Source: RGIG9115 sp045603225
GTDB lineage: Bacteria > Bacillota > Clostridia > UBA1381
Direction: 5' to 3'
Assembly: GCA_045603225.1 (NCBI GenBank)
Contig: JAZULT010000070.1
Location: 134,125-198,124, forward strand
Length of the DNA stretch: 64,000 nucleotides
Made by a program: the position numbers and the translations under genes. Positions 8,588-19,400 of the stretch are shown here, in pieces. Within the stretch, counting starts at the first letter, position 1. Each line of letters begins with the position of its first letter. Below the pieces are notes generated by a model. It saw only the letters and a list, made by a program, of their open reading frames with translations. It did no database searches and was not told the DNA's origin.

Positions 8588-11365
8588 ATGAAAAAAAGAA
8601 TATGTTCAATAATACTTGCATCTGTTATGACTTTTGCATCTGCCTCTTTTACCGCCTTTGCGGAAGGTGACAGTGTGCATATAAAAACTCCTTCCAGAAT
8701 ATTTGCAGGAGCTACTTTTACTCTCGAAATCACTTCAGAGGACAGTGAATTTGAGTATCAGTGGCTTATGTCTGACAGTGAAGACGGAGAATATGAGGAA
8801 ATTCTGACGGATACGTCTGCTACATACATCGTAACTCCGAGGGACAAAGGAAAGTATATAAAAGCACGTATAACAAATTTGTCAACTGATGAGGAAATAT
8901 TTAGTGATAACAGTATTTATGTTGAGAATCTCGGACCTGTTTCAAGAACCACGTTCAGTACAGAAGATATTAATGCAACCATGCTTACTCCGGCTGAAAA
9001 TAAATTCAGAGTGGAAGGTCAGGACTTTATTCTCCTTGATGAGTATAATGACAGCGAATCACGTTACTACGTATTGGCAGATTCTCTTTATGGGATAAGG
9101 GAATTCGACACAAACCGCTATGCAAAGTTTGACCCGGATGCGGAAGGTAATATGGGAAATTTCCTTAACGGTGATTTCCTCACAGATGGCGGTAACGGAA
9201 AGGTTCTGCCGGATGGCATTCAGGAACATATTGACTTTAACCATGTGTGGTGGACTGAAGGCGGACTTACAAAGAGTAAGGATGCGGCAAACTCAGTTGA
9301 CTGTCCCGAGGACTACAGCTTTACAGCCGGAATATCTCTGCTGTCTGCGACCGAGGCGATAAAATACCGCAGTAAATACGGATGGCAGCCGGGTGGTACA
9401 TCAGTTGTTCAGCCATGGTGGAGCCGTACACAGAGAGGTTCAAGCGGTATGGATGATAATATGCTTGCCATGATGAACACCAATGACGGCGGTAAGGGTA
9501 ATATGTGGGACAAAACCTGTACAGACCTTTATCATATACGTCCTGCATTTTATCTTGACGAGGACTTCTTCGGTCAGGTGAAGCTTGACCTGAACGGAAC
9601 AGGTGAAAATGTTAAAAACATAATTGCTGATAAATATACAGTTTCAGAGCTTGAAGCACTGTATTCAATAGAAGAGCTTATCGCTCTCGGATTTGACATA
9701 AAATCAACAGTTATTGCGAAGGAAACCGTTCCCGGGTCGGGCGGTGCAACAGCACTTGTTGCGTCAATGAACGATGACGAAGCGGTTGAATTTAAATACA
9801 GATGGTTCATTTCTGACAGCGAGGAAGAGCAGGGAATACAGGTTTACGGAAATACGACCGACAGATATATTATCGGGGTAAATGACAGAGAAAAGTATGT
9901 AAGCGTTGCGGTTACTCCCGTTTATGCTGACGGTAGTGTTGGCGAAGAAGTGTATGCCATAAATAAAATTTATGTGGATAATATCGGTGGTATGTCAAGA
10001 ACGGATTATTCAAGCGATGTAAGGGTACCGCTTAAGAATAATCCTGAAGAGTATATGTTTACGGCAGGCGGAGAGAAAATGATTCTTCTTGATGCTTATG
10101 AGCATGATACGGATACTCTTTATGTTATGACTGCAGATGCAAAGGGACAGACCGTTTTCGACTCGGACGGAACGCAGAGGTTTGACCCTGAGGATCTTAA
10201 CAATATCGGTTACTGGCTTAATAATGATTTTCTTGAACGTTCGCTTACAATAAGCGATAAGGTTCAGCCCTATATCAACACAGAGCATCTCTGGTGGACT
10301 GAAGCAGGACACAATAAGAGTAATTGTACTGAGGATTACACGTTTACTGCCGGCGTTTCACTCCTTTCAAGAAGTGAATACTCCAAATACTGGGGCAAGT
10401 TCGGATGGGATAACAACGACAGCATCCAGACAGCATGGTGGCTCAGAACAGGAAGAAGCTCGGGTGTAAGTGATATATTCTGCGGAACGGGTGTTAAGGA
10501 CGGTAACTATTCGAATTTATCGGCAAACGGTTACGGAAATACATGGAACAAAAGTGCGAGCGCAAGCTACTATGTAAGACCGACATTCTATCTTACAAAA
10601 GATTTTCTTAAGAATGTCAAGATTACACAAATCGGGGAAAAAGCGGCAGAGGCAGTAAGAAAAGTCATGACTGTTGATGAATTCCTTGAAAGTGATGCAG
10701 GATATATTGAAAGCGACTTGGTAAAACTCGGAATTATCGAAAGTCCGAAAGCTAAGAATTTAAAGCTTGACGGAAAAGCAAGTGTTGGTTCTGAAATAAA
10801 AGGCTCATATTCATATTACGGTGAAAAAGCAGAAGACGGTACACTGTACGGTTTCGAAATTGCCGATAAGGAAAACGGAGATTTTAAAAAGCTTTCGGAT
10901 AGCGATGTTTATAAAATAACATCTTCCGAAAAAGGTAAGTATATAAGATTTTTCGTTACTCCATATAATGTTGACGGAGTAAGGGGAGAAACTTATTACA
11001 GTGATGTGGTAAAGGTTATCGGGGAAGCTTCCGTATCAGCGGAGAATGTTGAAGTTACTGACGAGAAAGGCAATCCTGCAACATCACTTTCAAGAGCATC
11101 AGAGCTTAATGTAAGTGTTAGACTTGTAAATTATGCATCTCAGGCAAAGGATGCATGGGTTATGCTTTACGTTTATGATGCTGACGGAAATATGCTTGAT
11201 AATCGCGGGATAAAAGTGAATGTACCGTCAGGCGGTACGGTGACAAGTAACAAGCTTTCAATAGAGCTTCCCGAATATGCTGAAGGAAACTTTGCAAAAC
11301 TTATTATCTGGGACGGACTTTTAACAATGAATTCAGCACAGAATACTGCTTGGATTATTCAGTAA
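8588..11365 (+). CDS. Secreted Ig-like / DUF6273-like surface protein with WD tail
   Basis: 925 residues with a signal peptide ending near 25 (SFTAFA). Domains in order: Ig-like (~27-115, YQWLMSDSEDGEY), DUF6273-like (~118-335, with VWWTEGG, a WWSRTQRG variant and IRPAFYLDEDF), Ig-like (~376-463), DUF6273-like (~466-678, WWLRTGRSSG and YVRPTFYL), a third Ig-like domain (~728-806), and a C-terminal beta-domain (~814-925) ending in LIIWDGLLTMNS. That last domain is the WD tail found on other non-SLH secreted proteins here. No catalytic motif is visible, so a binding or structural role on the surface is likeliest. The gene starts 12 bp after its neighbour with a strong AAGGAGGGG ribosome site. 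The DUF6273 assignment rests on the WLR...VRPAxxL pattern and needs a profile search. Confidence 0.75.
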   Translation: MKKRICSIILASVMTFASASFTAFAEGDSVHIKTPSRIFAGATFTLEITSEDSEFEYQWLMSDSEDGEYEEILTDTSATYIVTPRDKGKYIKARITNLSTDEEIFSDNSIYVENLGPVSRTTFSTEDINATMLTPAENKFRVEGQDFILLDEYNDSESRYYVLADSLYGIREFDTNRYAKFDPDAEGNMGNFLNGDFLTDGGNGKVLPDGIQEHIDFNHVWWTEGGLTKSKDAANSVDCPEDYSFTAGISLLSATEAIKYRSKYGWQPGGTSVVQPWWSRTQRGSSGMDDNMLAMMNTNDGGKGNMWDKTCTDLYHIRPAFYLDEDFFGQVKLDLNGTGENVKNIIADKYTVSELEALYSIEELIALGFDIKSTVIAKETVPGSGGATALVASMNDDEAVEFKYRWFISDSEEEQGIQVYGNTTDRYIIGVNDREKYVSVAVTPVYADGSVGEEVYAINKIYVDNIGGMSRTDYSSDVRVPLKNNPEEYMFTAGGEKMILLDAYEHDTDTLYVMTADAKGQTVFDSDGTQRFDPEDLNNIGYWLNNDFLERSLTISDKVQPYINTEHLWWTEAGHNKSNCTEDYTFTAGVSLLSRSEYSKYWGKFGWDNNDSIQTAWWLRTGRSSGVSDIFCGTGVKDGNYSNLSANGYGNTWNKSASASYYVRPTFYLTKDFLKNVKITQIGEKAAEAVRKVMTVDEFLESDAGYIESDLVKLGIIESPKAKNLKLDGKASVGSEIKGSYSYYGEKAEDGTLYGFEIADKENGDFKKLSDSDVYKITSSEKGKYIRFFVTPYNVDGVRGETYYSDVVKVIGEASVSAENVEVTDEKGNPATSLSRASELNVSVRLVNYASQAKDAWVMLYVYDADGNMLDNRGIKVNVPSGGTVTSNKLSIELPEYAEGNFAKLIIWDGLLTMNSAQNTAWIIQ

Positions 11366-11377
11366 GGCGGTGATGAT

Positions 11378-14300
11378 ATGAAGAAAATATTATCATTATT
11401 ATGTGCAATTTCTCTTTTGCCGGTATTTTATGTATCGGCAGAAGATGAAGTACCGCAGGTCGGCCCCGTGAATCGTGTAGGTCTTCCGAATGATTATGAG
11501 TTGACAACTCCGCCTGAAAATATCTTCAGAATTGAAGGTAGTGACAATGAGTTTATACTTCTTGATGATGAGGATGGTTTTTTCGTTCTCTGTAAGGATG
11601 TGTATGGAACGCGTGCTTTTGACCCGGACGATACGCAGAAATTTGACCCGGAGGATTCGAATAATATTGCATACTGGCTTAATAACGAATTTCTGAAAAA
11701 CGGAAACAGCGGTAAAAAGCTTCCCGATGAAATTATAAAGTATATTGATAATGAACGTGAGTGGTTTACTGAAGGAGGATTCCCGCAGGGTAACTGCCCT
11801 AAGGATTATACAGTAAAATGCGGCGTAACGCTTCTCTCACAGCTTGAGTGGCAGAAATATGACGAAGTGTTCGGAGTTCTTGATGATATTCCGCCATACG
11901 GCTGGTGGCTTCGTACAGGTCGCGGAATCGGTGGCGGCACAAATATGGTTCTCGTCGGTAAGACAGGTGACGGCAGAATCGGTGAAACGTTCGGGGATGT
12001 ATCATCGGGGGCTGTAAGAAACTTTGTGCGTCCCGCATTTTATCTCAAAGATGAATTTTTCACGACAGTTAAGCTTGATGTGATGGGTTCGAATGTGGGT
12101 AAAAAGCTTTCAAATCATTTTTCATATGATGATTTTCAGGGCGAAGGAACTCTCGGATACAGCGATACAATGCTCCGTAATGCAGGGTTTGATGTGCCTT
12201 TTGAAATCAGAGATGGTGATGATGCAATAAGCGAAAATATTATGAAAAGTGAATATAGCTTTAATTTGTCGGGCGACAGTACAGAAGAAAAAATTGTGTG
12301 CGGTGAGAAGCAGACAATTAAAACCGTACTTCCTGTAAATACATCTGTTTGTAATGAGCTTGTTCTGAATATCGGAACAGAAAATGTTTCATCAAATAAC
12401 GGTATAGCTCTTTATGCCGATTATTTTGATATTAACGGTACTTCAAAAGTCGGAAGCAGACAGGAGCTGTTTGTAACCGGAGGTACAAAATCTGCAGAGG
12501 AATATGTACTTAATAATACTGATATTCCCGAGAATACGGGATTCATTCTCTATACTCTTGAATTTAAGGAGGGTGTAACGGGAACAGCTTATTTTAACGG
12601 CTTGTCACTTCGCAGTATAAAACCTGTTGTTGAATTTAAAACAGACTGGGGAACGCTTAATATTATAAATCCCGAAAAGGACAGCTTCAACGTGAAAATT
12701 TCCTGTGAAACAAGTCTGCCGAAAACATTTACTGTCGGATATAAGGTGACTTATGATGCAGACGGATATGTTTTTCAGGGAGAAGAGAAAAAGGTCAGTA
12801 TGCCTGTGGACGGAGTTTGTGAAACTACGGTTCAGATGAAAGATGTCCATCGTGGTAACGGTAAAATTGAGATGTATGTCAAATACGGATATGCAACGGT
12901 GAAGAGTCAGAAAAGTACGGTAACGGTTCTTGAAACATATGACTGGAGCCTTGATAACGGTCTTGTAAGACATGGTATAGTTGCACATCCTGACCAGTAT
13001 TTCGGCGGTAACAAAACTATTGCCGATGCAATATACCGCATAGGCTTCAATCTGAACCGAAGCGATGCTTCCTGGTATAATTTTGAAAATCAGGAAAAAG
13101 GTAAATACGACTTTACAAAATGGGATACCGCAGTAAAAGAAATGGAAAACAGAAATGTTGAGTTTGTTCCTATTCTTACATATTCAAGCGGTCTTTACGG
13201 ATTTGGAAACAGATCGGGTATTGTTACAAATGAAATGATGGACGCATTTGCAAAATTTGCGCAGGCGTATGTACTTCATTTCCCGCAAACCAAAACTGTA
13301 GAATTATGGAACGAACCTAACAACAGCGGTTTCTGGTCACCGAACGGTCAGCAGAATCCGAATGATTATGCAAACTTTGTAAAAATTGTATCTCAGGCTA
13401 TTAAAGAAGTAAGACCTGACGTGACAATTATGGCAGGTGCCATAGACGTTTCAAAGAACGGACCCGGTTGGTCAAGAAACATTTTCGAATACGGAATTTA
13501 TCCGTACATAGACGCATTTTCAACACATCCGTATTATCACACAGCTGTAAATGACGATGCATTTTTGCCGAAGCTTAAGCAGTATACGGATATAATTGAA
13601 GATTTTGGCGGATGGAAGGATATATGGCTTACCGAAATTGGCTGGACAACGTATCAGAAATATGAGCTTGAAGAGACTCAGGCTGGGGAAATGGTAAAAA
13701 TTCTTACTCATTCCAATTACTCTGAGGTAATGTCAACTTTGTTTAATATTACTGCAGGTGCCGAGGATTTCGGTCTTATAGATACTGACTTCGGATACAG
13801 AGTAAAGCCGAGCTATAACTCGACAGCAACATATTATGTACAGACACAAAATGCACAGTTTCTGACAAAGCCTGATATGAACCCGGACTGTCATACATTC
13901 CTTTATCGTAAGGATAATAAACCAATGCTTGTTTCATGGTGTCATACGGGCGAAACTGCAACTCTTGAATTTGAAAAACCTGTAAAGGTTTATGATATGT
14001 ATGGTAACTTCGAATACGAAGGAACAACAGTAGAGCAGAATGCAAGTCCGCAGTATATATATGTTTCTGATGAAAACTTCATGTATGATACACTTAAGGA
14101 AAAGACGGTTTCAAGATTTGATGAATTTGTTACACGTTATAAAAGTGTGCTGAGTAATGACATTATATCTGAAATAAACAATAACAGCGAGCTTATCATG
14201 AGCAGTACAGCTTTTAAAGCTGAAGATGTCAATACTGTTTATAATACAGGTCTTAAGATGATTGAGGCTTTTGGTTCAGATATCGGCAAGGCAGAAAACT

Positions 14301-16438
14301 CAAACATGATGTCCGAATACAACAAATGTGCAAAAGAAGTTGCTGATTTGTATTCGTTATCGGGTGCGGAATATGAAAATATTTCAGAAGCTTCCGTAAT
14401 CGAATCGGACAGCGCATATATGGGACTTAAGGAAGAAAGTGCAGACGTGAAGCCTCTCAGCTATGAGCTTGTAAGACACGGAAAGAAGCATATGAATCTT
14501 GCAAAACAGATTGCATCGGCTAAGAATGTTGAAAAAGGCATGGCTGCCGCAAATGATATAATTGCTTTTAATCTTTCAAAATGGGCAATGTCCGCAATGA
14601 ACCTTGAAAACAGCAAAAACATCGGTATTTCATTCCAGGCAGTACCCGGTATGGTTGAAGCATACGAAAGAGTTCCGGCAAAGCAGGATATTCATGTTTA
14701 TAACCATAGTGATGTTCCGAAGAAAGGAACACTCAGAATACTTTCCGCCAAGGGTGACGTACTTTGCGAAGCGGCAGATATCACCGTTCCTGCAAATGGT
14801 AAGTATGATGCGAACTTCATGATGAATCTTGACAGCGTAGGATTTGGAAGTTATGACTTTATCATATCATTTGAAGGTGACGAAAATGTTACAATGCCTC
14901 TTAAAGCAAAGGTTAATCCGAGAGTTGAAGTGAAGCTTGAAAACTCGGAAAAAACCGTTGAAAACATGAATTCAATCACACTCAGTCTCACAAACAAGAT
15001 TACAGATCCGATGAAGGGTTACGTAAAGGTAACACCTCCTGAAGGCTGGACAGTTTCGGACGGAGCAGAGTTTGAACTCATTCCGGGCGAGGAAAAGAAG
15101 ATAGTAATTCCCGTAACCGGAAAAGAAAGAATTGCATTTAACTGTTATATGTTTGATGTTGAAATTTATGACGATAAGGATACACTTCTTTCGAAGAGAC
15201 TGTATCCCCTTGACTTCTCTGTAATAGCAAAATCAGATAAGGAACTGAAGGTTGAAGAGTTTGATGGTGATATAAGTGACTGGAGCAATGCATATCCGTC
15301 ATATATAAACACTCCCGATGACCCGTCAAGCGGGGAGGCATGGAAAGCATCTGATGTTGCGGCAAGAGTGTTTACAAAGTGGGATGATAATTACTTCTAT
15401 CTCCTTGCAGATGTTTATGATAATATTCAGAATCAGCTTAAGCATGAGTCAACAATTTATGACGGTGACAGCTTACAGCTTGCATTCGATACTCTTAACG
15501 ATAAAACATCAATGTCATATAATTCAGATGACTATGAATATGGTTTTGCTCTTACACTTACCGGTGAGGAATCATATTCATGGCAGGCGGCAACAGGCAA
15601 TGAAGCGGGTGTGAAGCCGTCCGGGTGGAGCAGAATTTTAAGAGATGAAGAAAATAAGAATACAAGATATCTCATTAAGATTCCAAAAGCCGACCTTGCA
15701 CCGATGGATTTCTCCGAAGGCAATGTAATCGGATTCAACCTTGTTGTTAACGATGCTAACCTTATAGGTAACAGAGAAGGCTGGTATGAAATCACATTCG
15801 GTATAGGTACGAAAAAAGATCCGGCATCCTACCATAACTGGACTCTTACAGCTTCGGAAGAAGTGACAGATAACGGACTTTCGGGCGTTTCAGCTATATT
15901 TGGAGTAAAAATGGGAGAAGTAAGCGTATTTTCGGATATAAGCGGACATTGGGCTGAACAGACTGTTAAAGATGTTTATAATAAGGGACTTATGAAGGGC
16001 GTGGGCGGAAATCTTTTCGCTCCCGACAAAACACTTACAGTTGCAGAGGCATTAACTGTAGCAGAAAGAGTTGTCGGACTTGGCGGCGGTGAAACTTCGC
16101 TTTCCGATGTTTCTGAAGATGCGTGGTATTATGAGTCAATTGCAAAATTGCACTCAGCAGGATATATTCCGGAAGAACTTATAGTGGATAACAAAATAAA
16201 TCCGGAAAAGATAATAACACGTGAGGAGTTTGCGGCAGTTCTTGCCAAAATCGTCCAAAATGCCGATGACGGAGAATATGCGTTTGCAGACAGCGACGAT
16301 ATATCCGAATGGGCAAAAGGTTATGTTTATAGTACCGCTAATGCCGGTATTATGATAGGTGATGAACAGAATAAATTCAATCCGAAAGGAGGGCTTACAA
16401 GAGCAGAGACAGCACAAATTATATTAAGATTATTATAA
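11378..16438 (+). CDS. SLH-anchored clan GH-A glycosidase with CBM9-like domain
   Basis: 1686 residues; signal peptide to ~21. A DUF6273-like domain (~28-233, GWWLRTGRGIGGG, VRPAFYL) is followed by beta-sandwich domains (~289-525). The TIM-barrel glycosidase (~530-830) resembles GH39/GH5-type enzymes: ELWNEPN puts the acid/base at Glu646 and WLTEIGW the nucleophile at Glu753, with STHPYY between. A beta-domain, a helical part (~910-1090), Ig-like domains, a CBM9-like domain (~1290-1490, starting FDGDISDWSN) and three SLH domains (~1515-1686; TVAE, TREE, TRAE) follow. It should be a wall-bound extracellular retaining glycosidase; substrate unknown. It starts 12 bp after the upstream gene. The catalytic domain is paralogous to that of the next gene, which has no SLH. 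Confidence 0.85.
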   Translation: MKKILSLLCAISLLPVFYVSAEDEVPQVGPVNRVGLPNDYELTTPPENIFRIEGSDNEFILLDDEDGFFVLCKDVYGTRAFDPDDTQKFDPEDSNNIAYWLNNEFLKNGNSGKKLPDEIIKYIDNEREWFTEGGFPQGNCPKDYTVKCGVTLLSQLEWQKYDEVFGVLDDIPPYGWWLRTGRGIGGGTNMVLVGKTGDGRIGETFGDVSSGAVRNFVRPAFYLKDEFFTTVKLDVMGSNVGKKLSNHFSYDDFQGEGTLGYSDTMLRNAGFDVPFEIRDGDDAISENIMKSEYSFNLSGDSTEEKIVCGEKQTIKTVLPVNTSVCNELVLNIGTENVSSNNGIALYADYFDINGTSKVGSRQELFVTGGTKSAEEYVLNNTDIPENTGFILYTLEFKEGVTGTAYFNGLSLRSIKPVVEFKTDWGTLNIINPEKDSFNVKISCETSLPKTFTVGYKVTYDADGYVFQGEEKKVSMPVDGVCETTVQMKDVHRGNGKIEMYVKYGYATVKSQKSTVTVLETYDWSLDNGLVRHGIVAHPDQYFGGNKTIADAIYRIGFNLNRSDASWYNFENQEKGKYDFTKWDTAVKEMENRNVEFVPILTYSSGLYGFGNRSGIVTNEMMDAFAKFAQAYVLHFPQTKTVELWNEPNNSGFWSPNGQQNPNDYANFVKIVSQAIKEVRPDVTIMAGAIDVSKNGPGWSRNIFEYGIYPYIDAFSTHPYYHTAVNDDAFLPKLKQYTDIIEDFGGWKDIWLTEIGWTTYQKYELEETQAGEMVKILTHSNYSEVMSTLFNITAGAEDFGLIDTDFGYRVKPSYNSTATYYVQTQNAQFLTKPDMNPDCHTFLYRKDNKPMLVSWCHTGETATLEFEKPVKVYDMYGNFEYEGTTVEQNASPQYIYVSDENFMYDTLKEKTVSRFDEFVTRYKSVLSNDIISEINNNSELIMSSTAFKAEDVNTVYNTGLKMIEAFGSDIGKAENSNMMSEYNKCAKEVADLYSLSGAEYENISEASVIESDSAYMGLKEESADVKPLSYELVRHGKKHMNLAKQIASAKNVEKGMAAANDIIAFNLSKWAMSAMNLENSKNIGISFQAVPGMVEAYERVPAKQDIHVYNHSDVPKKGTLRILSAKGDVLCEAADITVPANGKYDANFMMNLDSVGFGSYDFIISFEGDENVTMPLKAKVNPRVEVKLENSEKTVENMNSITLSLTNKITDPMKGYVKVTPPEGWTVSDGAEFELIPGEEKKIVIPVTGKERIAFNCYMFDVEIYDDKDTLLSKRLYPLDFSVIAKSDKELKVEEFDGDISDWSNAYPSYINTPDDPSSGEAWKASDVAARVFTKWDDNYFYLLADVYDNIQNQLKHESTIYDGDSLQLAFDTLNDKTSMSYNSDDYEYGFALTLTGEESYSWQAATGNEAGVKPSGWSRILRDEENKNTRYLIKIPKADLAPMDFSEGNVIGFNLVVNDANLIGNREGWYEITFGIGTKKDPASYHNWTLTASEEVTDNGLSGVSAIFGVKMGEVSVFSDISGHWAEQTVKDVYNKGLMKGVGGNLFAPDKTLTVAEALTVAERVVGLGGGETSLSDVSEDAWYYESIAKLHSAGYIPEELIVDNKINPEKIITREEFAAVLAKIVQNADDGEYAFADSDDISEWAKGYVYSTANAGIMIGDEQNKFNPKGGLTRAETAQIILRLL

Positions 16439-16458
16439 AAAAGAAAGGAATGGAGAAA

Positions 16459-19400
16459 ATGAAAAAATTAATTTCATTACTGCTTTCGGCAACACTACTT
16501 GCCGGAACATTTGCAACAACTGTTATGGCAGAAACTGCTACAGCTACTGTTAATATGTATCTGCAAAATGCGGAATATAACAGTAATCAGGCAGTGCTTG
16601 CACTTACTCTTGACGGAGTGGAAGCGGACAGTTATACCTATCAGTGGTATAATTCGACTGAGGAGAACGGAACATATTCTCCAATGTACAAGGAAACAGA
16701 TTCAACATATGTACTGTCAAGTAACGATATAAATACATATATAAGATGTGAAGTTACCCCTGTGACAGGCGATGTTACGGGTGATGTGATTACAAGCAGT
16801 ACATATTTTCTTTCACCGACAAGAGGTGCAATGAGATTCGGAGCGATTACCCGTGATCAGACAACAATTGCAAATTATAAAAATAATCCCGGTAAATATT
16901 ATGTAGAAGTTTTAGGTAAGAAGTTGATTGTTCTCGATGAATATGACGATTCTTTCTATGCAATTACAGCCGCATTTGAAGGCTGGCATACTTTCGGAGA
17001 TGCTTCAACATATCAGTTCCTTCCGAATGATACAAACAATATCGGATATTGGCTTAATAATGACTGGGTTTCATCTAATGCAACGCTTGCAAGCTATATG
17101 CCGACTCATACATGGTGGGTTGAAGAAGCTTGTGACAAGGCAAGAGTACCGTATTCATTTGATGCAAAAGTAAGTCTTTTGTCAGTAACAGAGTACGGCA
17201 AGTATATGGACAGAATAGGTTGGGGGCCGTATGATGCTACGGGCGACTGGTGGCTCAGAAACTCAAGACCATCGACTGCAGGACCGAACATAAATATAGT
17301 TATTGTGGCTGCAAATGCATCAAGACTCGGTCAGACGAATGGAGAAAGAACAGGTAATAATTCATGTCTTGTAAGACCTACATTCTATCTTTCGGATGAT
17401 ATTTTCCTTGAAGAAAAAGCAAATGTATCCAACATGGGTGCAGGTATAAAGGAGATGATGGTTGAAAGATACTCAAATGAAGAAGATATGGCGAAACTTG
17501 AAAAACTGTATACAGATGAAGAGCTTCTTTCAATCGGTTTTACTCTTGATAAAGCATATGTAGTATCAAATACTGCAACAATCGGTGCACTTTCACAGCT
17601 TACAGTATCATATGAAGATGAAAATGCAGTAAGCTATGAATATCAGTGGTATACATCAGACAATGCTGACTCAGGTTATGTTCCTGCAATCACAGAAACT
17701 GCTGATACATACATTGTTTCAAACCGTGATATGAACAAGTACATAAAGGCAGAAATTACTCCTGTATATGCAGACGGTTCAAAGGGCGAGACTGTTACAA
17801 CATCGAATAATATAAATGTAACACAGCTCGGCAGACTTAGCAGAACAGGTTACGGAGATGACAGAGAAGCAAATAAGGACAATCCGAGCGATAACTTTGT
17901 AAAAATCGGTGGTAATAGTGTTCTTATTCTTGACGAGTATTCGGATAATGAAGAAGCATTTTATGTAATGACGCCGAATGCTATGGGAAGAGCAGTGTTT
18001 GACTCTGATAATACAACAAAGTTTGATCCGGAAGATGCGAACAATATAGCATATATACTTAACAATACCTTGCTTACAACGGGTATCACAGAGGGAGAGG
18101 TTACATATAAGATAGGTACGGATATTCAGCCTTATATCCCCACAGTAACATGGTGGACAGAAGCCGGACATTCAGGCAGTAATTCACCTGCAGATTACAG
18201 TGTAAATGCAAAAATCGGTCTTATGTCAAGACCTGAATATGAAAAATACTGGGGTAAGTTCGGATGGGATCCTGAAGGTCTTATAAAGTCAGGCTGGTGG
18301 CTGAGATCAGGACGTGGTTCAGGCGGAACAGCAAACAGCGTATTTGCAGCACTCGGTGTTGCAAACAATTATCCGAATGAAAGTTCAAACTCATGGGGTA
18401 ATACATGGGATAAAGCAGCAAACAGCACAGGATACTATATCCGTCCTACATTCTATCTTAATGAAGAAGTATTTAAAAACATTAAAGCAGATGTAGCAAC
18501 TCTCGGTGAAGATGTAAAGGAAATGCTCGTAAGACGTTATGCAGCAGAAGAACTTATGCATCTTTACACTCCGGCAGAACTCAGAACAATAGGTTTTGAT
18601 GTAAAGACAGCAGTTATTACATCAAGCACAGATACACCTGCAGCTCTTTCTACACTTACAGTTGACTATGTGGACGAAGAAGCAGTAAGCTATGAATATA
18701 AATGGCTTATCTCAGACAGTGAAGATGGTGACTATATTACAGCTATGACTGAAAAGTCGAGCACATATCTTATTACAACATATGACATGAACAAGTATAT
18801 AAAGGCGGAAGTAACACCTGTATATGCAGACGGTTCAAAGGGTCAGGTAGTTGAAACAGCAAATATAATCAATGTAACAACAATGGGAAGGCTTTCAAGA
18901 ACAGCCTTCTCAGCTGAAGAAATTGAGGCGAAACGCGACAATCCTTCTGCAAACTATGTAAAAATTGGTAGTACTGAGGTTATGATTCTTGATGAGTATT
19001 CAGACGAAACAGAGTCTTTCTATGTTCTCAGTGCTCATCCGACAGGCAGAGCGGCATTTGATGCTGATTCAACAACAAAATTCGATCCGTCAGATTCGAA
19101 CAATATAGCATCGCTTATTAACGGAGCATTGCTTACAACAGGTCATACAGACGGTACAACTACATACAGCATCAGTTCGGATATCCAGCCTTACATTCCT
19201 GTTCATACATGGTGGACAGAAGCAGGATACAAGGACAGTAATTCACCTGATGATTACAGCGTAGATGCAAAAATCGGTCTTTTATCAAGAACAGAATATG
19301 AAAAGTACTGGGGCAAATTCGGATGGAGTCATGGCGGAGGCATTGTAAGCGGATGGTGGCTCAGAACAGGAAGAGGCTCAGGCGGTACGGCTACAACAGT